Shown: in pieces, positions 1 through 6,203 of the stretch | How positions within the stretch are numbered: position 1 is the first letter of the stretch | Layout of the letters: each line of letters begins with the position of its first letter | Source of the DNA: Planctomycetaceae bacterium | Lineage (GTDB): Bacteria; Planctomycetota; Planctomycetia; Pirellulales; Thermoguttaceae | DNA length: 9,456 nucleotides | Direction of reading: 5' to 3' | Assembly: GCA_031283515.1 (NCBI GenBank) | Contig: JAITBS010000068.1 | Span: forward strand, 1-9,456 | Notes under the pieces: generated by a model | Database searches by the model: none | Told to the model about the DNA's origin: nothing | The model's input: only the letters and a program-made list of their open reading frames with translations | Made by a program: the position numbers and the translations under genes

Positions 1-140
1 TTGTGTTGCCGCATTCCTCAAGGGACTACCTCCGCCCAATATCTTACAAAAATAAAAAAATATCAAAACATAAAATGACCACGATAAAGGTACGTAAAAA
101 AATAAAAATTACCGTGAACGGTTACACCGAAAGAATCCAT

Positions 141-272
141 ATAACAAAAATATCCTTCGATAACTTCGGCTTGACAATGAATAGAAAAATTGCTATCGTT
201 GAACAGAATAGTCGTGGAAAATCCTCCTTGATAAAAGTATCACAAGGTGTGAGAAACAAAAATAAAATTTAA
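141..272 (+). pseudogene. Decayed ABC-transporter ATPase fragment (Walker A region)
   Basis: Frame +3 reads KIAIVEQNSRGKSSLIK at 184-234, preceded by a beta-strand-like ISFDNFGLTM. ABC ATPases, including ABC-F proteins, carry the pattern 'hhIVGxNGxGKSTLhK' at this point. Here the two non-GKS glycines are Glu (codon GAA, 201-203) and Ser (codon AGT, 210-212), and each is one G-to-A transition away from Gly (GGA, GGT). The frame ends at 272 and shows no Q-loop, signature motif or Walker B, so the product could not be a working ATPase. The upstream part of the same open frame, from a GTG at 3, is rich in Lys and Ile and has no visible SD. I read this as a remnant of a lost gene. The alternative is chance resemblance in an AT-rich open frame. 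Confidence 0.35.
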
Positions 273-319
273 AACTAAAAAAATACCATGACTCCACTTT
301 TGAGGATACTCCTGTTTTT

Positions 320-349
320 TTGACTAATTCAATCTACCAGAATTAATAA
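320..349 (+). promoter_or_regulatory. Possible sigma-70-type promoter for the RNA methyltransferase
   Basis: TTGACT (320-325) matches five of six bases of the -35 consensus. A weak -10-like TAATAA (344-349) follows at an 18-base spacing. It lies about 25 bases upstream of the ATG at 375. The -10 is poor, so the call is tentative. The rest of 273-374 shows nothing else apart from a run of seven T just before the -35. Confidence 0.3.
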
Positions 350-374
350 CCACGTTGTAAACAATAGGCGAGTT

Positions 375-1187
375 ATGTTTACCGAAATCACCAGTTCGTC
401 GAATCTGAAAATTAAGGAAGTTATTAAATTACGTGACGGTAAATATCGACGGCGTTCAGGACGGTTTCTGATTGATGGAATTCGTGAAATCGAACGAGCA
501 TTCTGTTGCGGTCTTAAAATTCTTGAAGTGTTCGGTAATAAAGAAATAATTGACGGTTTTTCAAAAAAATTTGGAAAAGAAGTGTTGCAAGCAAGTATGG
601 TCTATTCCGTTTCAGATACGCTACTTGAAAAAATTTCTTTTGGTAATAGGAATGAAGGAATTGTTGTTGTTGCCGAAATCCCAAAAGAATCAGCAAAATT
701 ATTTGAAACAACTAGTTGTTCTGTTTCTGTTCCTCTTCTTGCCGTTTTGGAAAGTATCGAAAAACCAGGTAATTCCGGCGCTATTTTTCGTAGCGCAGAC
801 GGAGCAGGTCTTGACGGGATTATTGTTGCGGATTCTGTTGCCGACCTTTACAATCCAAACACGATTCGAAGTAGTTTAGGAACCGTTTTTCAGATTCCAC
901 ACGCCGCTATGGATTCCATTACAGCACTACACTGGCTTCAACAACATAAAATCCATTGTGCCGTCGCACGTTGTGATGGTACTGTTCCTTATACCGATTA
1001 CAATTTCTGCCAACCAACAGCAATCGTTCTCGGCAATGAAGCGGAAGGAGTTTCTGATATTTGGTACGGAAATTATGTTACAACTATTTCACTCCCGATG
1101 CACGGAATTGCCGATAGTCTCAATGTTTCCAATGCTGCGGCAATTCTGTTTTACGAAGCCCACAGACAAAGAATGAAAAGATTGTGA
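375..1187 (+). CDS. TrmH/SpoU-family RNA 2'-O-ribose methyltransferase
   Basis: Transfers a methyl group from S-adenosylmethionine to a ribose 2'-OH in rRNA or tRNA, in the cytoplasm. The 270 residues are typical for the family. An N-terminal substrate-binding part (residues 5-100, with FLIDGIREIERA at 31-42) precedes the SPOUT knot domain (about 118-265). All three SPOUT motifs are present: motif 1 EKPGNSGAIFRSADG (129-143, with N133 and R139), motif 2 IVLGNEAEGV (217-226) and motif 3 ISLPMHGIADSLNVSNAAA (238-256). The N-terminal domain and length resemble the RlmB/TsnR type rather than short TrmL proteins, but the exact target nucleotide cannot be read from the sequence. The ATG at 375 is the first in frame and has only a weak purine stretch (AGGCGAG) before it. 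No partner gene is co-transcribed: the next gene has its own promoter. Confidence 0.9.
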   Translation: MFTEITSSSNLKIKEVIKLRDGKYRRRSGRFLIDGIREIERAFCCGLKILEVFGNKEIIDGFSKKFGKEVLQASMVYSVSDTLLEKISFGNRNEGIVVVAEIPKESAKLFETTSCSVSVPLLAVLESIEKPGNSGAIFRSADGAGLDGIIVADSVADLYNPNTIRSSLGTVFQIPHAAMDSITALHWLQQHKIHCAVARCDGTVPYTDYNFCQPTAIVLGNEAEGVSDIWYGNYVTTISLPMHGIADSLNVSNAAAILFYEAHRQRMKRL

Positions 1188-1230
1188 ATTGAGGTTATGA
1201 TTGCTTGTCATTACAACCCCAAATCATAAA

Positions 1231-1257
1231 CCCCAAAATTACAAAATATTTTTGGGG
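1231..1257. other. Hairpin between the methyltransferase and the phosphatase
   Basis: CCCCAAAA (1231-1238) and TTTTGGGG (1250-1257) form a perfect 8-bp stem around an 11-base AT-rich loop. A second CCCCAAA sits 14 bases upstream (1217-1223). There is no T-run after the stem on the plus strand, so it is not a standard intrinsic terminator, although it lies where one for the upstream gene would be expected. It ends only 6 bases before the -35 of the phosphatase promoter and could equally be an operator. Confidence 0.4.
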
Positions 1258-1263
1258 ACTTGC

Positions 1264-1293
1264 TTGATTGAACCGGTAGATTCCGACTATAAT
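1264..1293 (+). promoter_or_regulatory. Sigma-70-type promoter for the PP2C gene
   Basis: TTGATT (1264-1269, four of six) and a perfect TATAAT (1288-1293) are separated by 18 bases. The predicted start near 1300 leaves a leader of about 140 bases before the ATG at 1441. I see no strong secondary structure or SD in that leader. Confidence 0.6.
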
Positions 1294-1440
1294 GATAACT
1301 CGTTTTTTGAATTTGAAATATTTATACGGTTTTATACTGTTAATCGTGTTACCGATCCGGTTTTGGGTAGTCCGGTTTCGGAAACTGTTGAGTTGTTGCC
1401 GTGTCGATAAACCAGAAATTTCAACTGTTTTCACCACAGA

Positions 1441-2709
1441 ATGGATCAGGATTCGGCTTATTGGAAAAAAGGTGTTCGTTATACTGCACTCTCTGATATT
1501 GGCTTGCGGCGAGCAAATAATCAGGATTCGTATGCCGTCAAAATCGCCTCTAATGCCCGACAATGGTTAGATCGCGGACATTTGTTTATTGTTGCCGACG
1601 GAATGGGAGCTCATGTTGCCGGAGAAGTTGCCAGCCATCTGGCAGTGGAAACCGTTGTCCAAAGTTATTTCAAACGAACCGGCGAATCACCACCCCAAGC
1701 ACTGGTTCAAGCAGTGTACGACGCCCACCGAATCATTAAAGAAAAAAGCCGACGCGAAGACGCTTACCGCGATATGGGAACAACCTGTGACGCCTTCACA
1801 ATGTTACCGCAAGGTCTTTTAATTGCCCATGTTGGTGATTCACGGGTTTATCGGGTTCGTGATCATATTATTGAACAGTTAACCTTTGATCACAGTCTTG
1901 TCTGGGAAGTCTGTATGGTTACGGATTTGCCGTTCAATCAGGCACCGAGTTATATTCCCAAAAACCAAATTACCCGTTCGCTCGGACCAACAGAAAAATT
2001 AGTTGTCGATTTGGAAGGTCCTTACCCAATTTCGATTGGCGACACGTTTTTAGCCTGTAGTGACGGTTTGAGCGGGCAAGTGTCTGACCGTGAAATCGGT
2101 GAACTACTCACCGTTTTTCTGCCGGAAACCGCCGCTGAAACATTGATCAATCTCGCCAATCTCCGCGGCGGTCCCGATAATATCACTCTTGTCGTCGCAC
2201 AAGCAATAGAATCACCCGCCACAACACAAGAAGTTGACGCAGAATTAAAAATTCCGCTTTCGAGTTGGGTCGTTTTGGGAACAACCGTTTTTTTGGGAAT
2301 TGGAGCGATTTTCGGTTTTATTTTAGGAAATATTCCGGTTAGCAGCCTGTTTGCCATAATAACAGCCGTCATGATCGGCTTTTTCCTAATGCTTACCAAA
2401 AAATCACTGTTTGAAGGTTCACCGTTCCTCCAAATCATACAATCCGGCGGCAAAGTTCCCTACACAAAAACATCGTGTGCACCAAGCCATGAATTTGTCA
2501 TAACATTATCCAAAATTCTTCAGGAATTACGTGAGGCAACGAAAGGACAGCAACTCAGTATCAAGTCAGACGAAGCCAATCAATATGAAAAGAAAGCAGT
2601 TAAAGCTGTTGAAAGTCAAGATATGGTCACCGCCATCCAAAATTACGCCTTAGCAATCAATCACTTGATGCGAGAATTGAAAAAATTAAGTTCAAAGAAA
2701 AATAAATAA
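1441..2709 (+). CDS. PP2C-family Ser/Thr protein phosphatase with membrane segments
   Basis: Removes phosphate from serine or threonine residues of proteins, with two Mn/Mg ions. The catalytic domain covers residues 11-255 and its metal-site motifs are intact: RxxNNQDS with D29, VADGMGA with D53, GDSR with D133, CSDGL with D208, and GGPDNIT with D246. ITRSLG (177-182) and TFDHS (148-152) are also typical. Residues 275-318 form two closely spaced hydrophobic segments, so the enzyme is probably anchored in the cytoplasmic membrane. A hydrophilic tail follows; its last part (about 377-415, NQYEKKAVKAV...AIQNYALAINHLMREL) looks like a helical pair of TPR or MIT type. Bacterial PP2C enzymes usually oppose Hanks-type kinases, but none lies nearby. 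The ATG at 1441 is the only usable start after the in-frame stop at 1408, and it has no SD. Confidence 0.9.
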   Translation: MDQDSAYWKKGVRYTALSDIGLRRANNQDSYAVKIASNARQWLDRGHLFIVADGMGAHVAGEVASHLAVETVVQSYFKRTGESPPQALVQAVYDAHRIIKEKSRREDAYRDMGTTCDAFTMLPQGLLIAHVGDSRVYRVRDHIIEQLTFDHSLVWEVCMVTDLPFNQAPSYIPKNQITRSLGPTEKLVVDLEGPYPISIGDTFLACSDGLSGQVSDREIGELLTVFLPETAAETLINLANLRGGPDNITLVVAQAIESPATTQEVDAELKIPLSSWVVLGTTVFLGIGAIFGFILGNIPVSSLFAIITAVMIGFFLMLTKKSLFEGSPFLQIIQSGGKVPYTKTSCAPSHEFVITLSKILQELREATKGQQLSIKSDEANQYEKKAVKAVESQDMVTAIQNYALAINHLMRELKKLSSKKNK

Positions 2710-2748
2710 TCGCGGCAACTTCTAAGAAATTCGGTAAAAGATTATTTT

Positions 2749-2770
2749 ATTCGTAATCTATCAGTGGAAT
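2749..2770 (+). repeat. 22-bp dispersed repeat, copy 1
   Basis: These 22 bases (ATTCGTAATC...CAGTGGAAT) recur exactly, in inverted orientation, at 4342-4363. A shortened copy with one mismatch is at 2977-2993. This copy begins 39 bases after the phosphatase stop codon. Confidence 0.8.
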
Positions 2771-2807
2771 TTTTGTTTTTCCCATTAGCCCCGATAGAGG
2801 CAGTTGT

Positions 2808-2915
2808 TAGTTAATAGTGGATAGTGAATAGTTAATAGTGCCGCAAGCGGATTACTGCCGAAATGGTATTACTCCGCGTGCGAACTCTCCACTATCAACT
2901 CTCCACTATCAACTA
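2808..2915. repeat. Long imperfect palindrome with conserved core, copy A
   Basis: The 108 bases fold on themselves. The core pairs CGCAAGCGGATTA (2842-2854) with TACTCCGCGTGCG (2870-2882) at 11 of 13 positions, and TGCC with GGTA caps the loop. The flanks also pair imperfectly: TAGTTAATAGTGGATAGTG on the left against two tandem copies of ACTCTCCACTATCA (2884-2911) on the right. The core recurs at 8351-8395, so this is a dispersed element, not a local accident. It lies between two genes that converge, which suits a REP- or MITE-like sequence. Confidence 0.75.
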
Positions 2916-2943
2916 CTCGCTTGACCTGTGGTTATGAAAATCA

Positions 2944-2959
2944 CACCCCTGTCGGGGTG
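2944..2959 (-). terminator. Likely intrinsic terminator of the dehydrogenase
   Basis: CACCCC (2944-2949) and GGGGTG (2954-2959) form a 6-bp GC-rich stem with a 4-base loop, 31 bases past the stop codon of the minus-strand gene. On the minus strand the stem is followed by TGATTTTC, a modest U-rich tail. It could also slow transcription coming from the opposite side. Confidence 0.45.
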
Positions 2960-2976
2960 AAAATCGAAAAACAAAT

Positions 2977-2993
2977 ATTCCGCTGATAGATTA
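2977..2993 (-). repeat. Dispersed repeat, partial copy overlapping a stop codon
   Basis: ATTCCGCTGATAGATTA matches the first 17 bases of the copy at 4342-4363 except for one base (G for A at 2982). Its final TTA is, on the minus strand, the TAA stop codon of the dehydrogenase gene. Confidence 0.6.
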
Positions 2994-3995
2994 ATTTTTG
3001 TTTAATTTTTGTTTTAGGAGTTCCATTCCTTCTTCGTAAGAAAGTTTTGGTTCGTAACCGAAATCTTTTTTTGCTTTTGAGATATTCAAGTAATGTGTTT
3101 GTGCCAGTTGTGCGGCGAGGAACCGCGTCATCAACGGTTCCCCCGATAAACGGAACAATTTGTACCAACACTCTAAAATCCAACCGAATTGCCATGCGGT
3201 TTTTAACGAAATGGACTGTTGTACTTTTGGGAGTCCTTTGATTGTTAGAATTTCGTTAATCCAATTCCAGCAATTAACCGGTTTACCCTGAGAAATATAA
3301 TACGCATTGCCGTTGACGGGACTTGAAGAATCAGTCAGGGCATTCGCTGCCTGTAAGTGGGCTAACGCTGCATTTTCGACAAAAATAATGTCAATCAAAT
3401 TCGAACCATCGCCAACCCGAAACAATCGCCCACGTTTTGCCCTCGCAAACAAACGCGGAAATAAATGCCGATCCCGATAGCCGATAATCAGATGCGGACG
3501 CAAGGCACATGCCAAAAACGGAACATCGGAATTTTGATGATTTAATGAGACAGCGTCAAGAATCATTTTTTCCGCAATGGCTTTACTGTGCGGATAGTGA
3601 GCCAACCAATGTTTTGGGTAGGGAATTGATTCGTCCACGCCTTCTTGTGATTGGCAGTTGAAAGTTACGCTGGCACTGCTCGTATAAACCAACCGCCGAA
3701 CATTGTTTTCACGGCAGGCATCGATAACATTTTGAGTTCCAACAATATTCGTTTTGTAAAACGGTTCCCAGTGAACCGAAATACTCGGCAATGAAGCAGT
3801 GTGATAGACTGTTTCGATATGACGACAGGCATTGCGTAATGATTGCCGGTCGGAGAGATCGCCAAGAACAATCTCCGCAAGACTTGATTCTGTCGGTTGA
3901 CGACGACAAAAGATGCGAACTTTTTCTCCACGTTCTAAAAGTTGCCGGACGATTTCACCGCCCAGAAAACCCGTACCACCAATAACAAGATTCAT
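2991..3995 (-). CDS. NAD(P)-dependent SDR dehydrogenase, 3-beta-HSD / OleD-like
   Basis: Extended short-chain dehydrogenase of 334 residues. The Rossmann nucleotide site is GGTGFLGG (6-13), GDL is at 45-47, and the active site combines TSSAS (105-109) with YPHSK (Y134, K138). Segments such as LAHYPHSKA, CALRPHLIIGYRD, RVGDGSN, AYYISQGKPV and WNWINEIL resemble OleD-type proteins, which reduce a 2-alkyl-3-keto acid in head-to-head olefin synthesis, and sterol-4-alpha-carboxylate 3-dehydrogenases. No oleA, oleB or oleC is present here, so the substrate is open. It is monocistronic and opposite in strand to its neighbours. The ATG (3995-3993) has no SD. Residues 160-172 are mildly hydrophobic, but I see no clear membrane anchor. 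Confidence 0.82.
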   Translation of the reverse strand: MNLVIGGTGFLGGEIVRQLLERGEKVRIFCRRQPTESSLAEIVLGDLSDRQSLRNACRHIETVYHTASLPSISVHWEPFYKTNIVGTQNVIDACRENNVRRLVYTSSASVTFNCQSQEGVDESIPYPKHWLAHYPHSKAIAEKMILDAVSLNHQNSDVPFLACALRPHLIIGYRDRHLFPRLFARAKRGRLFRVGDGSNLIDIIFVENAALAHLQAANALTDSSSPVNGNAYYISQGKPVNCWNWINEILTIKGLPKVQQSISLKTAWQFGWILECWYKLFRLSGEPLMTRFLAAQLAQTHYLNISKAKKDFGYEPKLSYEEGMELLKQKLNKN

Positions 3996-4062
3996 GTAAA
4001 AAATTTAAGTGCTAAAATTAAAGGTTAAAAATAAGGAAATTGGAAAACTGAAAAACAAAATA

Positions 4063-4091
4063 ACGATACCGTATTTTCCTTTTATTGTCAA
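4063..4091 (-). promoter_or_regulatory. Sigma-70-type promoter for the dehydrogenase
   Basis: On the minus strand TTGACA (4091-4086, perfect) and TATCGT (4068-4063, four of six) are separated by 17 bases. The predicted leader to the ATG at 3995 is about 60 bases, AT-rich and without an SD. Confidence 0.55.
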
Positions 4092-4122
4092 GTTGACGCT
4101 GAGTATTAGTATCTATTCGGTA

Positions 4123-4309
4123 GGTAGGCGACCTTTCGCCGAAGGGTTTTAAATAATACAATACAATACAATAAACCCACGGTCGCAACGGTTGGGCTTA
4201 GTATTGTGTTGTACGCAGTGAGTCCTTCATTTCCGTCCATCAATAGGGGCAAGTCGGCGAGTACGCCGTATTGTATTGTTTAAAACGTTTCGGCGAAACG
4301 TTGGCTACC
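4123..4309. mobile_element. MITE-like element with 42-bp terminal inverted repeats
   Basis: The outer 42 bases on each side (4123-4164 and 4268-4309) are inverted copies with 36 of 42 identical. Each copy has an internal hairpin, CCTTTC-GCC-GAAGGG on the left and CGTTTC-GCC-GAAACG when the right is read in the same sense, followed by GTTTTAAA and AATACAATAC. Three of the six differences fall in the hairpin stem and all keep pairing. The 103-base interior contains no gene and includes an imperfect CCCA...TGGG inverted repeat near 4176-4196. At 187 bp with no transposase, it resembles a non-autonomous element. I see no clear target-site duplication. Confidence 0.6.
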
Positions 4310-4341
4310 TTTGGAGCCCATTGGTAAACAAATTGACGAAG

Positions 4342-4363
4342 ATTCCACTGATAGATTACGAAT
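4342..4363 (-). repeat. 22-bp dispersed repeat, copy 2 (inverted)
   Basis: Exact reverse complement of 2749-2770. Together the two copies bracket the dehydrogenase gene, its terminator and promoter, and the MITE-like element, about 1.6 kb apart. Confidence 0.8.
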
Positions 4364-4365
4364 TT

Positions 4366-4470
4366 GCGGACTAAAAACTGACAACATCTGCGAACATCTG
4401 CGTCATCTGCGGACTAAAAACTGACAACATCTGTGAACATCTGCGTAATTTTCGGACTAAAAATAGACAG
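4366..4470 (+). repeat. 43-bp tandem repeat, about 2.4 copies
   Basis: The unit starts GCGGACTAAAAACTGACAAC and repeats at 4366, 4409 and 4452 (the third copy is cut after 19 bases and is more divergent). Inside each unit is a shorter near-repeat of about 10 bases, ACATCTGCGA. It directly follows the dispersed 22-bp repeat, with 2 bases between them, so the two may belong to one composite element. Confidence 0.75.
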
Positions 4471-4514
4471 TTACTTCTAAAACATGTTTGGTACCATCAT
4501 TACCATAATTGACG

Positions 4515-4528
4515 ACAACAGTTGTTGT
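4515..4528. promoter_or_regulatory. Dyad upstream of the proA promoter
   Basis: ACAACA and TGTTGT flank a GT centre, giving an almost perfect 14-base dyad about 46 bases before the -35. The position would suit an activator site. No regulator family is recognised. Confidence 0.25.
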
Positions 4529-4574
4529 GGAACTCTGTTATCAAATGATTTTATGAATACATTTGAAAAAACGC

Positions 4575-4602
4575 TTGACAAGAAACAGAAATTTAATATG
4601 AT
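4575..4602 (+). promoter_or_regulatory. Strong sigma-70-type promoter for the leader ORF and proA
   Basis: A perfect TTGACA (4575-4580) and TATGAT (4597-4602, five of six) are separated by 16 bases. Transcription should start near 4609. That leaves about 40 bases before the leader ORF and about 120 before proA. Confidence 0.7.
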
Positions 4603-4650
4603 AAACACGGTTTGAGTGTTTCGGTAAACAACAAGGGAGCAGATTTTTCA

Positions 4651-4725
4651 ATGTCAACAATAATGTTCCACTGTATTTTTGCGACACAAATCGACAATTC
4701 TCTTACTTACACACTGAGTTATTAA
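4651..4725 (+). CDS. Probable 24-residue leader ORF translationally coupled to proA
   Basis: An ATG at 4651 opens 24 codons (MSTIMFHCIFATQIDN...) ending in TAA at 4723-4725, two bases before the proA ATG. AAGGGAG (4633-4639) lies 11 bases upstream of this ATG and is the only good SD between the promoter and proA. proA itself has none. The stop and start are close enough for a terminating ribosome to restart on proA. The peptide has no proline and no run of one amino acid, so it is not a classical attenuator peptide. It could be a real small protein or only a ribosome-loading device. I know of no homologue. Confidence 0.45.
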   Translation: MSTIMFHCIFATQIDNSLTYTLSY

Positions 4726-4727
4726 TT

Positions 4728-5984
4728 ATGAACATTTCAGAATACTGTTTTGACATGGCGGTTCGTGCTAAAGCGGCATCGTTTTTAATGCCGCGAGTCA
4801 GCGGAGCACAAAAAAACGCTTGGCTACAACGTACCGCACAGTTAATCGAAGAAAAAAATAACTATATTTTGTCCGAAAATCAAAAGGATATTGCCGCTGC
4901 CTCCGGTTTGGGTTTGACTTCGGCGGAAATAGATCGGCTTTTGCTCAATTCCAGACGAATAAGTGAAATTGTTACGGCATTACATGAAATTGCTATGTTC
5001 CCTGATCCGGTTGGAAATATTATCGAGTCAACGATTCGTCCGAATGGTATTGAAGTTCAAAAAGTTCGTGTTCCGCTTGGCGTTGTTTTTTTCATTTATG
5101 AATCAAGACCCAATGTTACTCCTGATGCCGCAGCAATTTGTATCAAAAGCGGTAACGCGGTGATTTTACGCGGCGGTAAGGAAGCGATTCATTCCAATAT
5201 GGCTCTGGCGTCAATTTTGTTTCAGGCTGCCGAAGAAACCGGATTACCTCAAAATGCCGTACAACTCGTCCAAACGACAGACCGTAACGCAGTTGGTGAA
5301 TTTCTCAAAATGGCAGATAAAATTACAGTTACAATTCCGCGCGGCGGTGAAAGTCTTATTCGCCGCGTTACTGCCGAAGCCGCAATGCCGGTAATTAAAC
5401 ACTTTGCGGGTAATTGTCACGTTTATATTGATCAGTTTGCCGATCCCGATATTGCGGAAAAAGTGCTCGTCAATTCAAAATGCCAACGAATGGGAACTTG
5501 TAATGCCGCAGAGTCATTGGTAATTCATCAGGCGGTTGCCGTTTCGTTATTGCCGCAGCTGGCAAACGCATTGCTGCAACGCAATATTGAATTACGCGGT
5601 TGTCCGAAAACGTGTTCGCTTTTGCCGGAAGCTGTTCCGGCAACAGAGGCTGATTTCAAAACAGAATTTCATGGACCGGTGATTTCCATTAAAATTGTTG
5701 ATTCACTCGATGATGCAATCAATCATATTAACTCTTACAGCGATGGTCACACCGAAACAATTATTACGAAGGATTTAAATTCAGCGCGTGAATTTACGAC
5801 ACGGATTGACAGTTCCGCCGTAATGGTTAATGCCAGTACCCGATTCAATGACGGCGGTCAATTCGGACTGGGAGCAGAAATCGGAATCAGCACCGACAAA
5901 TTCCACGCACGCGGTCCTTGCGGTATTAAAGAACTGACAACATATAAATATATTGTTTACGGAAACGGTCAAATTCGTGAATAA
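4728..5984 (+). CDS. proA: Gamma-glutamyl phosphate reductase (glutamate-5-semialdehyde dehydrogenase)
   Basis: Second step of proline synthesis from glutamate: NADPH-dependent reduction of gamma-glutamyl phosphate to glutamate-5-semialdehyde in the cytoplasm. The 418 residues match the family's usual length. Diagnostic segments are PLGVVFFIYESRPNVTPDAA (116-135), KSGNAVILRGGKEA (140-153), IPRGGESLI (203-211) and the catalytic MGTCNAAES (255-263, nucleophile C258). The C-terminal RFNDGGQFGLGAEIGIST (372-389) and ARGPCGIKELTTYKY (394-408) are also typical. The segment after 'TEF' (HGPVISIKIVDSLD, 315-328) differs slightly from the common EYLDLxLAVKVV form but keeps the fold pattern. No proB (glutamate 5-kinase) or proC is adjacent. 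The gene has its own promoter, and its start, which lacks an SD, sits 2 bases after a leader ORF, suggesting coupled translation. Confidence 0.95.
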   Translation: MNISEYCFDMAVRAKAASFLMPRVSGAQKNAWLQRTAQLIEEKNNYILSENQKDIAAASGLGLTSAEIDRLLLNSRRISEIVTALHEIAMFPDPVGNIIESTIRPNGIEVQKVRVPLGVVFFIYESRPNVTPDAAAICIKSGNAVILRGGKEAIHSNMALASILFQAAEETGLPQNAVQLVQTTDRNAVGEFLKMADKITVTIPRGGESLIRRVTAEAAMPVIKHFAGNCHVYIDQFADPDIAEKVLVNSKCQRMGTCNAAESLVIHQAVAVSLLPQLANALLQRNIELRGCPKTCSLLPEAVPATEADFKTEFHGPVISIKIVDSLDDAINHINSYSDGHTETIITKDLNSAREFTTRIDSSAVMVNASTRFNDGGQFGLGAEIGISTDKFHARGPCGIKELTTYKYIVYGNGQIRE

Positions 5985-6050
5985 CTTACCGCCTTCAATT
6001 TTGAGCAAAAAATACATGAAACCAGACAAATCGGTAATAAAATTATTGGT

Positions 6051-6066
6051 ATTACAATTTTGTAAT
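6051..6066. promoter_or_regulatory. AT-rich dyad upstream of amt
   Basis: ATTACAA-TT-TTGTAAT is a perfect 7-base inverted repeat, centred about 170 bases before the predicted amt transcription start and 67 bases after the proA stop. It could be an operator or part of the end of the proA transcript. Confidence 0.3.
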
Positions 6067-6076
6067 TTTACTAGAT

Positions 6077-6095
6077 CGACAAAACAAATTTGTCG
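6077..6095. other. Hairpin after proA: terminator or operator
   Basis: CGACAAA (6077-6083) and TTTGTCG (6089-6095) pair perfectly around ACAAA. The following CTTCTTGTT is T-rich, so this is a weak candidate for the proA terminator, 92 bases past the stop. It could also be a regulator site for the gene downstream. Confidence 0.4.
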
Positions 6096-6142
6096 CTTCT
6101 TGTTATGAACACCAAATAATTGTTTTTTCTTGAAACTGTGTC

Positions 6143-6164
6143 TATTGCTCTATCTCTTGCAATA
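6143..6164. promoter_or_regulatory. Candidate enhancer site for sigma-54 activation of amt
   Basis: TATTGC (6143-6148) and GCAATA (6159-6164) are perfect 6-base arms, 10 bases apart, centred about 76 bases before the predicted transcription start. That is within the usual distance for enhancer-binding proteins of the NtrC family. The arms do not match the enterobacterial NtrC site (TGCAC...GTGCA), so the identity of the activator is open. Confidence 0.35.
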
Positions 6165-6203
6165 ACAGATATTTACATATTTTCTTTTTATGTAATTTTG
6201 AAT

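Noticed and set aside
303..321. Intrinsic terminator (AGGA-TAC-TCCT followed by seven T)
   Set aside because: The stem is only 4 bp with a 3-base loop, too weak to support without an upstream gene.
1195..1570. Open frames on both strands between the methyltransferase and the phosphatase
   Set aside because: They overlap each other and the promoter and enter the phosphatase in the wrong frame. No recognisable motif or SD.
2749..4363. Composite transposon carrying the dehydrogenase
   Set aside because: The bracketing repeats are only 22 bp, there is no transposase, and no target duplication is visible; kept only as a dispersed-repeat observation.
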